Shown: positions 23,592 through 36,075 of the stretch, piece by piece
Numbering within the stretch: position 1 is the stretch's first letter
Layout of the letters: each line of letters begins with the position of its first letter
Assembly (NCBI GenBank): GCA_051294375.1
Contig: CM119271.1
Coordinates: 16,002,770 to 16,066,769 of the forward strand
DNA from: Paraspadella gotoi
Taxonomy: Eukaryota; Chaetognatha
Direction of reading: 5' to 3'
Length of the DNA stretch: 64,000 nt
Notes under the pieces: generated by a model
The model's input: the letters and a program-made list of their open reading frames with translations, nothing else
The model's database searches: none
Told to the model about the DNA's origin: nothing
Program-made: the position numbers and the translations under genes

Positions 23592-26028
23592 ATGATTCCC
23601 TTTACGACATGTCTCTGCGCCGGAGGAAGAAGATCTCAAGATTCAAGCGTCGATGGAGAAGAGACGACGACCACAGCCGCTCCAAACGATGTCGGTGAGT
23701 ATGGAGTGTGGACTGTGGAGTGCACACTGCACATCCGCTCTTTCGCTAGAGTGAGAGAGAGTTAAAGAGACAGAGAAGGTGACGGACACGTTCAAGTCTT
23801 TGATACGAACGCCGGTACCTACGAGATCGTACAGATCGGCGGAAAAAATAAGAAACTGGCCAAACAAGGCATTCCCCTCTGGGGGTCACCTCTGTCACCT
23901 CAGGGAAAATATCCTTCTGTGCGCACCGGCTTGAGCCTCGCCCCCGAGACCTTTCACGCTTAACGCGTTTTGTATTTTATAAATATATAATAAAAAAATA
24001 TATATATATAAATGTATATATAAAGATATAATGTAAATATGTGGATAAGGCGCTACGTGGGCTGAAGATGATTGTCCGTAACTTCTATAACCACCTCTAG
24101 CAGCCATGGAACGGGTCCCTGGGCTTGGAACCAGGCTTGAGGGTTTGCCATGCCCCCAAGGCGGCTTACGGCCATCCTCACGCTTCCCGCAGGGTAGGTA
24201 CCGGGTTGGGATTGAACCCGGTACCTAGTGGTCATGAGCTGATGGCTTTACTCAATGAGCCACCGGGTCACAACTGAAAGTGTCATGATTCTAGGCGGGG
24301 TGAACCTAGGCAATGCCCGACTACAAATATATCAAATACGACCTTTAAATTGATATATAACAGTTTATCAAGTGACGAAAGCGAGTTTGATGCGTCTGTT
24401 TCTTCTTTCCGTCGTTTGAAATAAACCAGATATAAATCTCACTCACATCGATCAGTTTTTTTTATCGAAGCGAAATCGAGTCGACGAATATAACTCAATT
24501 TACTTAAAAGAATTAAACAATTTAAATCGTAGGGATGACATCGACCGGCGGCGGTTGGATCGTCGTTACTACCTCGGGACATCTCGTTGCTACCTCAGGT
24601 CAAAACAAAATTAACTAGTGGTAACTTGAAATCTTTAGTCAAATTATTTTATAAGAGATTACATGGGCATTTCCACAAGTGTTTATTCGCGATAACGCTT
24701 CAGTTTGTTTTTGACAATGACGTTCAAAGTATTGTTACGAAATAGTTTTATGATTTTAAGTTAACCATGTCTTTATTATAATCTTCGTTAACAACTATAA
24801 GATTTAATTCAGGTGGACGACAAGAGACGAGATGGGGTCGTTCGATCTCGTCCGAGATTCGGAGAGACGATTCCTCCAGGTCTGCATTTTAAAATGATAA
24901 TTGTATAATATTAAATCATAATCATAATCATCCACGAAAGAAAAAAAAACAATTAAATAGAGTAAGTCCATAAAATTAGTGGAATTTATCAATCAGATCG
25001 TCGAAAGAGAATTCTGCGGAAAGGAAAGAGACTCGATCAGAATCGGAGACTCAACCGAGAAAATCTCTCAACGGTCAGACTCTGAAGAGACGCGGCGCAT
25101 CCAGTCTCTTCTTCGCGAAACCTGACAAATCCTCTTTGTATCTAAGAAAATTCGGTGAGGCCAAGCTGCTTGGGGGAAGGGGTAGCTCAACTTATCCTTT
25201 GATTTCTCCCCCTCCCCCGTTGTTCAGGTTCCAAGCATGCATTTAACAATCAACAGCCCCTTTCCCATCAACCTCACCCGCCGCTGCCGCCTTCGTCCGG
25301 GGCGGATCTCGGAATTCCTAACCTTCATCATCATCTTCATCATCTGCATCCGTCGCCGACCTCCAACTGCCCTTCGAGTTCTTCCTCTTCAACCTCGCAG
25401 CAACATTTATCCCTCAGCAGGTGAATCGGAGAAAGCTGAAGAGCGGAAATTGTTGGTCAAAGTGAATTTCAATAATTCAACAGTGGGGGGGGGGAATGGA
25501 ACTCGTATGTCGTTGTCCTATATTAAAGGAGTATTATAAGTCGATATTTTTCAAATTAGTAAAAGTTTGGGAAAATCCTTTTAATGAATTTTTCTCTCCT
25601 TAGTTTTCGACAAAAGAAAACTTGGAGGCTTCGACAGGCAGCAAATCTCGATGATAGTTATCACGGTAACCAAATCTAGATATATGGCTTTCAAATTAAA
25701 ATTAACCCTTAAATATTGCCAATTTATCTGATATATTAAGATATTTTGTCACCTTTGAATTACGGTTAGTTTTCAACCGATTGAAAAGCTGATTTCATTA
25801 TTTCATCTCCCACCAAAACCTCTCTACGACTTCTCCACAACTTCTCTTTCCCCACCCACAACCACTCAGGTCAAACTGAACAACTTCTCGCGACAAAGGA
25901 TCGTTGGAGTTTCAACGTTTTCGCTCTCAACAAATCCACCAACGGAAAAGCCTTATCCCATTTGTGCCTCAACATTTTCCGCGAATACGACCTCCTCCGG
26001 GCCTTCGATCTCGATCTTTTTAGGTGTT

Positions 26029-26071
<43 letters not shown>

Positions 26072-29000
26072 TTGAGGATCTCGGATTGATGATTATTAAA
26101 CGATTAATATTCATAGTTTTCTTCTTCAGACTGCGAAAATGTCTGACGATGATCGAGGATGGATATCACAACGACAATCCCTATCACAACGCTTTACACG
26201 CGGCCGACGTTTGTCAAGCGATGCACTGCTATCTAAAGGAACCCATTCTCAGCGAGAACCGTGAGTTGCTTTCCTCATTAATATAATTAGTTTGTATTAC
26301 ATAGTGTTGGTTTTGTCCAGTGAGCCGGTTGGAGATTCTCTCGGCTTTCCTCGCCTCCATTTGTCACGACTTGGATCATCCGGGCGTCAATCAATCGTTT
26401 CTCGTCGCCACCTCAAATCCTCTCGCCGGTGAGGAAAACGGAAGTCTTGAGATCCAATCTCGTAATTTCGCTTTCTATTCTTATCTATTTTAATGTATTG
26501 TCCACGGACTTACAGACAGACCGATAGAATGAGGAAAATGGATGTCTTGAGATCCAATCTCATAATTTCGCTTTCTATTCTTATCTATCTAAATTGTATT
26601 GTCCACGGACTGACAGACAGACCGATAGAATGAGGAAAACGGAAGTCTTGAGATCCAATCTCATAATTTCGTTTCTATTCTTATCTATCTAAATGTATTG
26701 TCCACGGACTGACAGACAGACCGACAGAATGAGGAAAACGGAAGTCTTGAGATCCAATCTCGTAATTTCGCTTTCTATTCTTATCTATTTTAATGTATTG
26801 TCCACGGACTGACAGACAGACCGACAGAATGAGGAAAACGGAAGTCTTGAGATCCAATCTCGTAATTTCGCTTTCTATTCTTATGAAATTGGTACAACCA
26901 ATATAAAACTTATCCATTCATTTAATAATTAAGCTATCTTGCCCTTGGCTTTGGACAGGCTTTGGTGGTTTAAAGCCTCCATCACTCTTACAAGATAATG
27001 ACATAGCTTTCAATCAAGGCTCTCTCACAGTCTCGTTTATTCACTCCTAGATTACCTGGCTTCCCTATCAATGAAGTGGTATAATATTTCAAAGAATGTT
27101 TCAATTGTATGAAAAGACCACTCCCTTAAGTATTAGATTTATCTATTTTAATGTATTGTCCACAGACGGAGACAGATCGACAGAATGTTTTTTTTTCATG
27201 TGTGGAAAGATTTTTTCAAGAAATTCTGTTACATAAATTTTTTTGGTCTCTCTCATTTTCAAATAAATTATCTCTGAAGAATACAAATAAAAATCATAAA
27301 ACTTATAGAAAATTCTTAAATTGCGACAGTACTACGCAAATACAATTATTCAAAGAACTCGTATCGTTTCGAATTATACTTCCTAATAATATACAATATC
27401 CTCTTTGTTCCTCGACAGCTTTGTACGAAAACACGTCGGTGCTGGAGAATCACCACTGGAGGGCGGGAGTGAGCATCTTAAGACAGTCTCGTCTCCTCGA
27501 AAGATTAGATGTGGACGTCGTCGCTCAAGTCGAAGCAAAGATCAAGTCACTCATTCTTGGTCAGTCACTTTTCAAGAGTCAAAAACTACTTTTCCCAATG
27601 AAATATTTAAAATAATATGAAATATCTCTCCGCTCATTGCTCTAGAAACAAAAAAATATTTGCCAAGGTAAAATTATAGAGTATTTATTATTTAACCTAT
27701 ATAATAATATAATATATTTGATCATATGACGACAATATGCAAATGAGTTTGTTGTTCCCCTCTCAGCGACGGACATCACTCGTCAACACGAGTTCGTCTC
27801 TCGATTCAAATCTTTTCTCGACGACGACGACGACCACCCACTCTCCATGACGTCGCCCGACTCTCGCCACTTCGTGCTGCAGATCGCGCTCAAATGCGCC
27901 GACATCAGCAACCCCTGCCGCAACTGGAGGGACAGCCGCAAGTGGAGCGAGAAGGTCGGTGAAGCGAGGTGGTCAACTGGTCAGGTCTAAATGTGACCTT
28001 TCCAAGTTTCTATCTCTCTTTTTCATAGGTCACGCAGGAGTTCTTCCAGCAAGGGGATTTCGAACGAGAAATCTGCAGCAACGTTACTCCGCTCTGCGAC
28101 AGGTATAGATTAATCATGATATTGATTTAGGTACTTGTATTTTCGAGAAATGCCTAATGATACCGAGTTCGTCAATCCGATTTGCATATTATAGTAAAAT
28201 ATCCAAAGTTATATAAATTATTAATTCGTCAAAAAACCTCTTTTCCAATAATTGTCATTTCTTTTCTCAACTCCTCTTGAATTTATCTTTCAGATTTTCG
28301 ACGTCTGTGGCCAAAATTCAGTTCGGGTTCATCGAATACGTTTGCTTCCCTTTGTTTCGCGAATGGAAGAGATTCAATCCCTCTTCGCTTTCCGGTGAGA
28401 AGAGGATCAATTAACCTAATCCTTCGAGAAGCTGACAACTGACGAACTTAGTTCACATGATTTTCTCCTTTAATATTAAAGATTGTTGGTAGGCGAGATC
28501 AAATCCACAGAGCCCGCTTTAAAAGCCCAACGAATAATCAATAATTACAAAATATAATGTTAATTGATTTTCAGACGTGATGCTAGAAAATATGAGTTTC
28601 AATCAAAAGCGGTGGAAGTCGCAAACTGAGGCGACGGAAGCCGCGGAAGAGAAGGAGAACCTCGATCCCAGTCTTGAACTCAGCGCGGCCAGACTCAAAA
28701 ACTCGCACCTGAGAAGGAGGCACAGGTCTGAGGAAAGAGGAAATTAGTAGCCGTGAAATGTGTATCCGCTTTTTCATATGGACTGTTTATCTGTTAAGAG
28801 CGAGTGAATTTACTGAAAATTTTAGCAAATATGGACGAATATTGGCAGCTTGGAATGTTATCAGATATGAATGATTTAATCGAACTATATCCTATATTTT
28901 ATTCCACTATTCTCCATTTTCCCCTTACTCAGCGGCGGCGAACTCCTCGTGCCCCGAACTCACTCCAAATCGGGCTACTCCTTTCGTCGCGGCTCCGGCG

Positions 29001-31379
29001 ACGAGCTCCTCCAACACCACGCCCACTTGATGTCGCGGGTTTCGAGACGCGGCAGCGGGGACGAACTCATACAGCAGCATCACGGGCCTCCCGTCATGCG
29101 GAGCTGGAGACGAGGCAGCGGCGACGAGTTGCTTCACCATCACGCGCATCCGATGCGCGCTACGCGACGAGGATCCGGCGACGATTTGCTTCATCATCAG
29201 GGGCCTCCGCCGCCGCGGGCGTTCAAGCAGAGCAGCGGGGACGAATTGCTGCAGCATCAGGGGCCTCCGTCGCAGCGTCCATCGCGGCGGGGCAGCGGGG
29301 AGGATCTGCGTGGGTCGAGGAGAGGTTCGTCGGATGAGGACATGATCGCTTATGCGAGGACGACGAGACCGGGCAGGGGTTCACATCGGGGCGAGGGTGA
29401 GTCTCACTTTTTGGATTGCTTTAATTCGAATTCAAATTCAAGTTATTTTAAATCCTTTTGTAAAGAGAGACAATGGATTTTTTTACGACGAAATTGGAAT
29501 AAAAAGTGAGAAAAACAGTTTGGTTAAGGGTTAATATTGGTTATGTAGCTAATTCTCTAAGCATTTAATTACATCCATTCCTGTCAAATAAAACAGTTCG
29601 GGTAAATATGAGTGAAAAAAAATTAATATTTTTATATTTTTTTCTTCTTTTTTAAAGAAATAAACGAAATGACAGTTGATGATATCTTGATCGACGATCT
29701 TTATGATCATTATGATCCTAATGACTTCGATCTCGGTGATCTCGATGAGATTTACGCTTCTCGTAAGTGACAATAGAATAATAACTGGACGGTGCGTTGT
29801 GATTAATTTAAAATAACGAGATATCACGAGAATGCTTGGATGGAATAACATCTACGCCTCTGTAAAACCAGTGATTGGGGTCTAACCCGTGATAAAAATA
29901 AAAAGAAATCCAGGAATCGAGTCGTTTAGTCTTTGAACGAGTATGTGAAGTTGATATTCGGGATAGACCGTTTAGTCTGACACGTCTGCTTGTGTCTCAA
30001 TCCCTTGTAGGATGTTTGTATTATGGCGCCCGTTGCTATGGATGTAAACCTGAAATCTTTTTTTCTTCTCCTCCCCATCATGCTCCTTTACCCCAGCCCT
30101 CCCATTTTCGCGGAAAGGCTCCTTCTCAGCGATGGAGTCTTCCGCGGGCCCCTCCGACGATGGCGTTGAGAGCGGATCTCCGGCGGCAGAGTCAATCGGC
30201 TCCTCGAGAGTCTCGTCGAGAGCTTCGCTCAACGGGTGAGTGGCTGCGGAAGAAGCTGGTGAGAAAAAAAGCTCCGTGTTAGATTTATAAATAAATGATG
30301 GGCGATTGTGAAGCTGATGAGAGGTGAATGATAAACGAATATTAGGAGAGTGGTTGGTGATAGGTGATTAGTGAGAGGCGAATGATTAATGGTTAATGAT
30401 TGACAAGCTGATAATCGGTGGAGGGCTAAGTTGTGATGAACCTTAGTTCAACCCTCAATCCTTCGCCCCTCTTTAGTTGCCTCGTCCCTTCAGAATTCCT
30501 CCCTCGTCGACACTCGCTCCCTCACGTCTCTTCCATGTTGGTCTCCGGCGGCGATGAGTCCGGCGCGGGCACGCCCCCATGGTCCACGCCTCCATCGGCC
30601 ACGCCCACAGGACGCGGTTTTATTTGCGTGGATTCGCTGCTTCAGTCTCAACGGGATTCGCTGACGACGCGTCGATCCATTTCCGCCGCGCGTCGATCAT
30701 CGATGCCGTTGACGCCGTCTTCGCAAGGTTCCTGGGGGGGGAAGGTGTTTTCTGGCTTAAGAGAAGGTTGGGTAAGCGACACGGAGTGTAGACTAATATG
30801 AAACTGGGTAATTTCACTCTCAGGAAACGCTGCGCATTTAAAAGCTTTGGGCATCGGGAGCGCGGTTATGGAGAGACTTCATTACATCTACGGTCGGGCG
30901 TTGGCGGGAAAGAAGACCAATTATCCGCCCACCATCGTTGGTGAGGAAACGGAATGGCCTATCGGGTTCTTAAAGAAATAATTGCTAACTTTAGTCATTC
31001 TTATCATTACTGTGTGGAAGACACTTCGCCGATCCACAAGCCAGTCGCTTTGGCCGAAGATATTGATATGAAATCTCTCTCTCTCTCTGTATTTATCAGG
31101 TTTATTATTTCTCTCTTTCTCTCTGATGTTAACTCCGAGGTCATTGTTTACTTGATAGCCAATATTTTCTATAAAATTCACTCTTGAACATCGCTAATTT
31201 GGCTCCCGTTTTATCTCTCATAATAAAACTTCCTATTTCTCTTCTACTTATCCATTTTAAAATTAAATATTTATTATTTATTTATAATAGGGGACGACAT
31301 GCCTTCTTGGGTTAGGGAATTCGTACCCGACTTAGTTAAAGCGATCGGATCCGAATTTAATTCCAAACTGCAGGAATGA
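23592..31379 (+). CDS. PDE7: cAMP phosphodiesterase 7 with RRxS-repeat tail
   Basis: Exons: 23592-23694, 24533-24598, 24813-24879, 24997-25154, 25228-25420, 25604-25665, 25870-26023, 26130-26260, 26321-26428, 27419-27559, 27767-27954, 28029-28102, 28294-28394, 28575-28725, 28933-29396, 29658-29762, 30130-30235, 30477-30766, 30824-30940, 31291-31379 (955 aa). Catalytic PDEase domain at about residues 225-530: [66 protein letters not shown]. The lead-in DDSYHGQTE...[14 protein letters not shown] and an N-terminal RRGASS site match PDE7, where RRGAI binds the PKA catalytic subunit. After the domain comes an array of RRGSGDELL units, then [14 protein letters not shown] and more RRxS sites. Everything past about 29400 is joined by phase alone and could be a second gene. 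Confidence 0.85.
24040..24325 (-). mobile_element. tRNA-derived SINE, family S1, copy 1
   Basis: On the minus strand the head reads TGGCTCATTGAGT (A box) and, about 40 nt later, GGGTTCAATCCC (B box), with a CTCATGA loop suggesting tRNA-Met ancestry. A body follows, then an AT microsatellite tail at 23960-24040. It is in PDE7 intron 1. The same family occurs at 48014-48178 and as a fragment at 57755-57775. Confidence 0.8.
26030..26068 (+). repeat. (GA)n microsatellite
   Basis: About 19 GA units immediately after the donor of a PDE7 intron (donor at 26024). Confidence 0.85.
26429..27186 (+). repeat. 100-bp tandem array starting at a splice donor
   Basis: About five copies of a 100-bp unit beginning GAGGAAAACGGAAGTCTTGA and ending in GACAGACAGACCGAYAGAAT. 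The first unit starts on the functional donor GGTGAGG (26429); in later units the same spot reads ATGAGG. The array is split at 26885-27139 by a family-2 element, and a last partial unit resumes at 27140. Confidence 0.85.
26885..27139 (+). mobile_element. family-2 intron repeat, best copy (255 bp)
   Basis: Inserted into the tandem array between TTCTTAT and CTATTTTAATG, which fixes both ends. Starts GAAATTGGTACAACCAATAT and ends AAGTATTAGATTTAT. Related sequence lies at 4250, 40045-40180 and 56246-56400. No ORF, no clear TIR. Confidence 0.7.
27732..27751 (+). repeat. octamer intron element, copy 5
   Basis: Forward copy in PDE7 intron 27560-27766, ending 15 nt before the acceptor. Confidence 0.7.
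28173..28192 (-). repeat. octamer intron element, copy 6
   Basis: Reverse copy 70 nt after the donor of PDE7 intron 28103-28293. Confidence 0.65.
28720..29345 (+). repeat. RRxSGDELL protein repeat (about 60 bp unit)
   Basis: Eight units of 19-21 residues, from RRHSGGELL (spanning the splice junction 28725/28933) through [61 protein letters not shown] and RRGSGEDL to RRGSSDED. Each carries R-R-x-S followed by an acidic-hydrophobic patch and His/Gln. They are conserved at protein level while codons vary. Confidence 0.9.
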
Positions 31380-31531
31380 TTGATTTCTATTAATCTTCTT
31401 TGATTTAAAAAGTCTTTAAAAGTAATCTTTCTTCATATCCATAATATTAATATTTAAACTTAATTTAAAGTATTTTCCTACATCTATAAGAAAGCTTAAA
31501 TTAGTTATTCCCTCGACGATCTTCCCCTCAG

Positions 31532-34093
31532 GTTCTCCCACCATCCCCCGCTTGAACCCCATGAGTTCTCCAGCCTCCAGCGTCCAAGAGGCCCTCGACT
31601 CCCTCGACTCCGACGTTGCTTCTCTCCATCAATCGCTCTGCGGAAAAGCTGGCGCCAAATGGTGGCGAAGCAAATTGGGAACCGAAGCAGGCGGCTCCAT
31701 CAACTATGCAGTGAGTGTGGAGATGGAAAGGGATTGATGTCTGGAGCAAATGGGGAACCGAGGCAGGCGGCTGCATAAAATATGCAGCGAGTGTGGAGAT
31801 GGAAAGGGATTGATGAATGAAGCAAATGGGGAACTGAGGCAGGCGGCTCCGTCTACTATGCAGCGAGTGTGGAGATGGAAAGGGATTGATGAATGGAGCA
31901 AATGGGGAACCAAGGCAGATGGCTCCGTCTACTATGCAGCGAGTGTGGAGATGGAAAGGGATTGATGAATGGAGCAAATGGGGAACCAAGGCAGATGGCT
32001 CCATCTACTATGCAGCGAGTGTGGAGATGGAAAGGGATTGATGGAGTAAATTGGGAACTGAGGTGGGTGGCTCCGTCAACTATGCAGTGTGTGAAGTATG
32101 GAAAGAAATTTATTGAGCATTTATTTAATGAGCGTGGGGTTTGAACGGGATTGATTGATGATAAGCAAATTGAGAAATAAGGGGGGTGACGCTGTCAACT
32201 ATGCAGTGTGTAGGGAAAAAGATTTATCGGTCCAGCAAATTAAGAAATGAAGTGGGGTGCGTCTTCAACTATGCAGTGATTGTGGGGGATTGAAAGGGAT
32301 TGATTGGTAGATCAAATAGAAAATGAGGTGCGTGGCGCCTTCAACTAAGTGGGGGATTAAAAAGGATTGATCGGTAGATGAAATGGGAAATGAGATAGGT
32401 GGCGCTATCAACTATGCAGTGAGTGTCGCGCATGGAATGATTAATCGGTGGAGCAAATTGTGAAACAGGGGGCAGCGCCGTCAACTATGCAGTGAGTGTG
32501 GATGATGGAAAGGAAGGGATTGAGAACAGCTATGGCTGAGATTATAGAGAAAAACGCATGTAAGGAGAAAATCGTGTCAATCGTTTCACCCTTATAGTAC
32601 CAACCTCTTCGCGTTGATTTGGAGGCTTTGATCAAATCACACCGCTGCCACCAAGTAAAGAATTTTGTGAAAAAAATTGAATCGAATAAAGAATAATTTT
32701 TAGTCAGGAGATTGGTCGCGGATGGCAATTTCTTTCTTCCCCCTTACACTGAATTAGTACGTTTAGATTATTTAACTGACCATGACTTTCGATATTTATA
32801 TTAATAAAATCTTAATAAATAACCTAATCCTCTCCCCTCCCCCTCAGACTTTCCCCCTCGAATCGTGGATGCATCGACCCAGAATCTCTAATTTGTCTCC
32901 CAACGTCGACGTCTCTTGGTTGGCCTCTCTCTCTTATCAACGCCTCTTGAGGAGGAATCCTCTCAGGCGATTTTCAAAGAGGACGCCGTCGAGATTCCCT
33001 CTCATCGTGGCCGGTGAGGAGAAAGGGAGGGGTTGCTGTTGTTGTCTTTTTTTAATCTCTCCCTTCTTCCCCGTCTCTTTCCACGTCGAAGGCCCGAACG
33101 GAAAATGTCTCGAAGTCGGCGCCAGCGGACGCGTTCTCGAGACCGTTCCCGCGACGCCGGATCCTCTTCACGTCACCTTCGAAGTCGCCGCTTCTGGCGA
33201 CGCCGCGACGTCATCGGCTCCGGTTCCGGCGTCTTCGCCCCCCGCGGCCGATCCCAGGACAGAAAGCGGCGACGAACGATTCGCGCCCGTGATCGTCGTC
33301 AGTCCTGAAGGCGTCGACGGCGTCGTCCTCGAATCTTCTCCCGCGGCGTCGATGCGTATTTCGTCTTCCGTGGAAACGTCCGTCGCCGAATCGACGCCGA
33401 CTTCGGTTCCGGCGAAGGCGGCGTTATCGGCACCGACTTCGGTTCCGGCTTTGGCGTCACCGGCGACGGCGTCTCCGCGTTCGTTACCGATTCATTCCCC
33501 GATCTTGTCTTCCGATTCTTTCCCTTCCGTCGACGCGGCTTCGCCCGCCGCGGCGCGATTGGCGACGCCGACTCCGCCCAGAGACGCCGCCTCCGACGAG
33601 AGTGGCGCCAAGCGGATCGTCATTCATCGTCACGAGCAACGACTCATCGTCAAGACTCCGGACGGCGACTCGACAGAGAAGGTTGGACATATGGGAGTTT
33701 TCATATGTACTTTTAATTTATAGTAATTCAAATTATTTTTTTTATTGAACATGACATCTTAATTAAACTTGACAAGTTAATTGAATTATCAACTAAATTT
33801 GTACCGTGTCAATGTTTATGAAATTATCCGAAAAATCCGAATTCGGTTATAAGTTAATCAGGTTATATGATGTAATTTTAGGTTATGCCAAGTCTCTTCC
33901 TCCCAAGGTGATCGTAACGCGATTCTCCAAGTCTCGGGAATCTTCTCCCGCAGCTGGTCGTCGACGCCTCCGTCTCAGCCTCTCGGCCGGAAACGTGGGC
34001 ACGGGGGCGGTGGCGCCTTTGTCCTTGATGCGGGGGGCGGAGGAGGAAGAGGAGAAGGATGGAAAGAGGTTGGGATCCTCTGAGGAAGTCTAG
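31532..34093 (+). CDS. Uncharacterised exons, alternative PDE7 tail or separate gene
   Basis: Exons 31532-31710, 32848-33013, 33092-33681 and 33908-34093. The first joins in phase to the exon ending at 30940, skipping 31291-31379, and would give a 1299-aa PDE7 form. Alternatively, translation starts at the ATG at 31561 as its own gene. Visible features: VQEALDSLDSDVASLHQSL (short helix), KAGAKWWRSK, WMHRPRISNLSPN, RRNPLRRFSKRTPSRFP, a long Ser/Ala/Pro stretch, KVIVTRFSKSRESS (RVxF-like VTRF) and an acidic end. The 78-nt intron 33014-33091 is a multiple of three and could be retained. No known domain recognised. It is mostly predicted to be disordered. Confidence 0.45.
31640..32510 (+). repeat. 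75-bp tandem array across an exon-intron junction
   Basis: The exon end and donor at 31710/31711 (CTATGCA/GTGAGTG) form copy one. About nine more copies follow in the intron with a 75-bp period, including GAGATGGAAAGGGATTGATG. Near copies (31787, 31861, 31936, 32011) read GCAGCGAGTG, losing the donor GT. Distant decayed copies (32086, 32200, 32420, 32485) regain GT. Confidence 0.85.
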
Positions 34094-36075
34094 CTTTTCT
34101 TGGAGGATCTTGGGTCGAGGAAAATCTTTCTAACCAAATCTGGCGACGGAATTTGTATTTTCATTTTTAAAACGAATCCCTTGGGTTTTTCTTATTTTTT
34201 TTGTTTTCACTTATCTACTGACTTTGATCAAGTTGTTATGCGCAAAAAAGGAAATCCTTTGAATTCCTTTTTCGACATATTGATGATATTAAACAAAAAA
34301 TACATATAATCTAATTTTTTGTTTTTTTCTCGGCTTCGCCTTTTTTGCATGCGTTTTTTTTTGCTTTGCGAAAACGATTCATCACTAGTACATTATTCTG
34401 TTGACAATGTAAATGAGATATTTTTCATTATTAGTATTATTAATATTGCAATTTGAATATTATTCAATCTTCAAAACCGATTAGTAAATTATATTGTTTT
34501 ATCATTTGCGTCCATTGTGTAATTATTCTTGCTCCCTTGGTTTTGTTTTTGGTTTTTGTTGATGAGACAAGTATCAGTGCGAAAAATTCCAAGGTATTAG
34601 TATTTTAAAAAGAAATTGTTTGGAAAATTTGAAAGGGACTACTATTTGGCTTTTTTGTTAGGTGTTAAGTGACATGATTTATATACTAATTATACAACTC
34701 AGTCTCAGCTAATTCGACTGAAGATTAATTATCTTTAATACCTTTTTTTAAATTTGTATTTTCTCTTAATAATATTTGTTGTTGTTGCTCTTACAACCTC
34801 GAGAAATTTCTGACTCGGATGCAGACAGTGATTTTTAAAAAAAAAGCGATCTACGCCAATCCTTTTTACATATATATAGTGTTATAGAATAACTAATATG
34901 CATTTTCTTCGTTTAATATTGTATCTAACTTTTGTGGAAACCCTGGGAATGTAGGCTGCATAGTGCACGAGTCTGGTAAACCGATGTACCGGTAGATAAA
35001 CTATACTAACGAATCGAATACTACATCTTAAAAACTCATGCAACATTATTCTTGCAAACTGAACTGTTCTTGGTTTCTTGAGAAGGAAAACATTTCATTT
35101 TCCGCACAATCTAACGTTTTTATTATTGCTATAGAGATTTACAATCTAGATACTAAAAAGAGTATTGCAATTGTCATTTTTTTCCCGTTTATATGAACAT
35201 TAAACCCGTACTATCTGCATTATGATGATGAGGATGATGATGATGATGATTATTCCCGCTTTAAAAAAAAACAAAAATTCTACTACCAATAGCGCAGCTT
35301 TTTTCTTCAGTGCCAACTTTTTTTTACTTACCTCGGATAAAGCGTTTCTCTCTCTCTCTAGTCTCAGATAATCTCGAAGGATTGTTCGTCCTAGATATTA
35401 TTTAGCTTTTTTCCTATACATTCAATCGTCGATGTTGTTCATTTATCGTTTTTTCAATATTGTCTCTCTCTCTTTTTTTTCGATTTTGTCGAATAAAATA
35501 CAAAAATAAAACAAAACAAAAAATACTTCTCGAAAAATCTCCTTTACACTTTTCTCACATTTCTTCTCTCCTCAACGTTCCTCTCCTCTCCTTTCCTCCT
35601 CTTTCCATTCTCATCTCCTCAACGTTCCTTTCCTCCCCTTTCCTCTCTCCTCCTCTCCTCAACGCTCCTCTCCTCTCCTTTCCTCCCCTTTATTCTTCTC
35701 TCCTCTCCTCAACGTTCTTATCTTCTCTCAATCTTCCCCTTTTCTTTCCTCTCCTCTCCTCTCCTCTCTTCTTAGTCCTCTTCTCTCCTCTCCTCTCCTC
35801 TCCTCTCCCCTCCTCTCCCCTCCTCTCCTCAGCGAAGTTTTTTATTCTTTTTCTCTGAACGTTTTTATGATCAGGTTTTTTTCGCTGCTTCTACCGCGAT
35901 TATACAAAGATAAAGACAGAAAAACTGACTAAAAAGAAATGCTCACGCAAATTAGCGAAGATGAATGACTATCGTGCAAACACTCACTGTTCTGATTCGG
36001 ACAGAGTTTTAAATTTGAAAGAAACTTGAAGTAAAACATGTAATACAACAACAACGAAAACAAAACCGATTAAAA
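34094..36075. other. intergenic spacer with TCCTC satellite
   Basis: AT-rich 3' flank, a weak octamer-like match at 34403-34420, an ATG/GAT repeat at 35220-35250, and a long pyrimidine minisatellite at 35553-35838 built on CTCCTCTCCTTTCCTCCCC. No gene seen on either strand. Confidence 0.45.

Noticed and set aside
30824-31379. ALKBH2-like dioxygenase in PPTIV...[13 protein letters not shown]
   Set aside because: The spacing is only superficially similar and no HxD...H iron-binding motif is present.
31893-32144. Open frames within the 75-bp array
   Set aside because: The unit is a multiple of three, so open frames arise automatically; they start inside the intron and show no splice support.
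34403-34420. Octamer-like sequence downstream of the PDE7 region
   Set aside because: The match is partial and intergenic, so it was not counted among the 11 copies.
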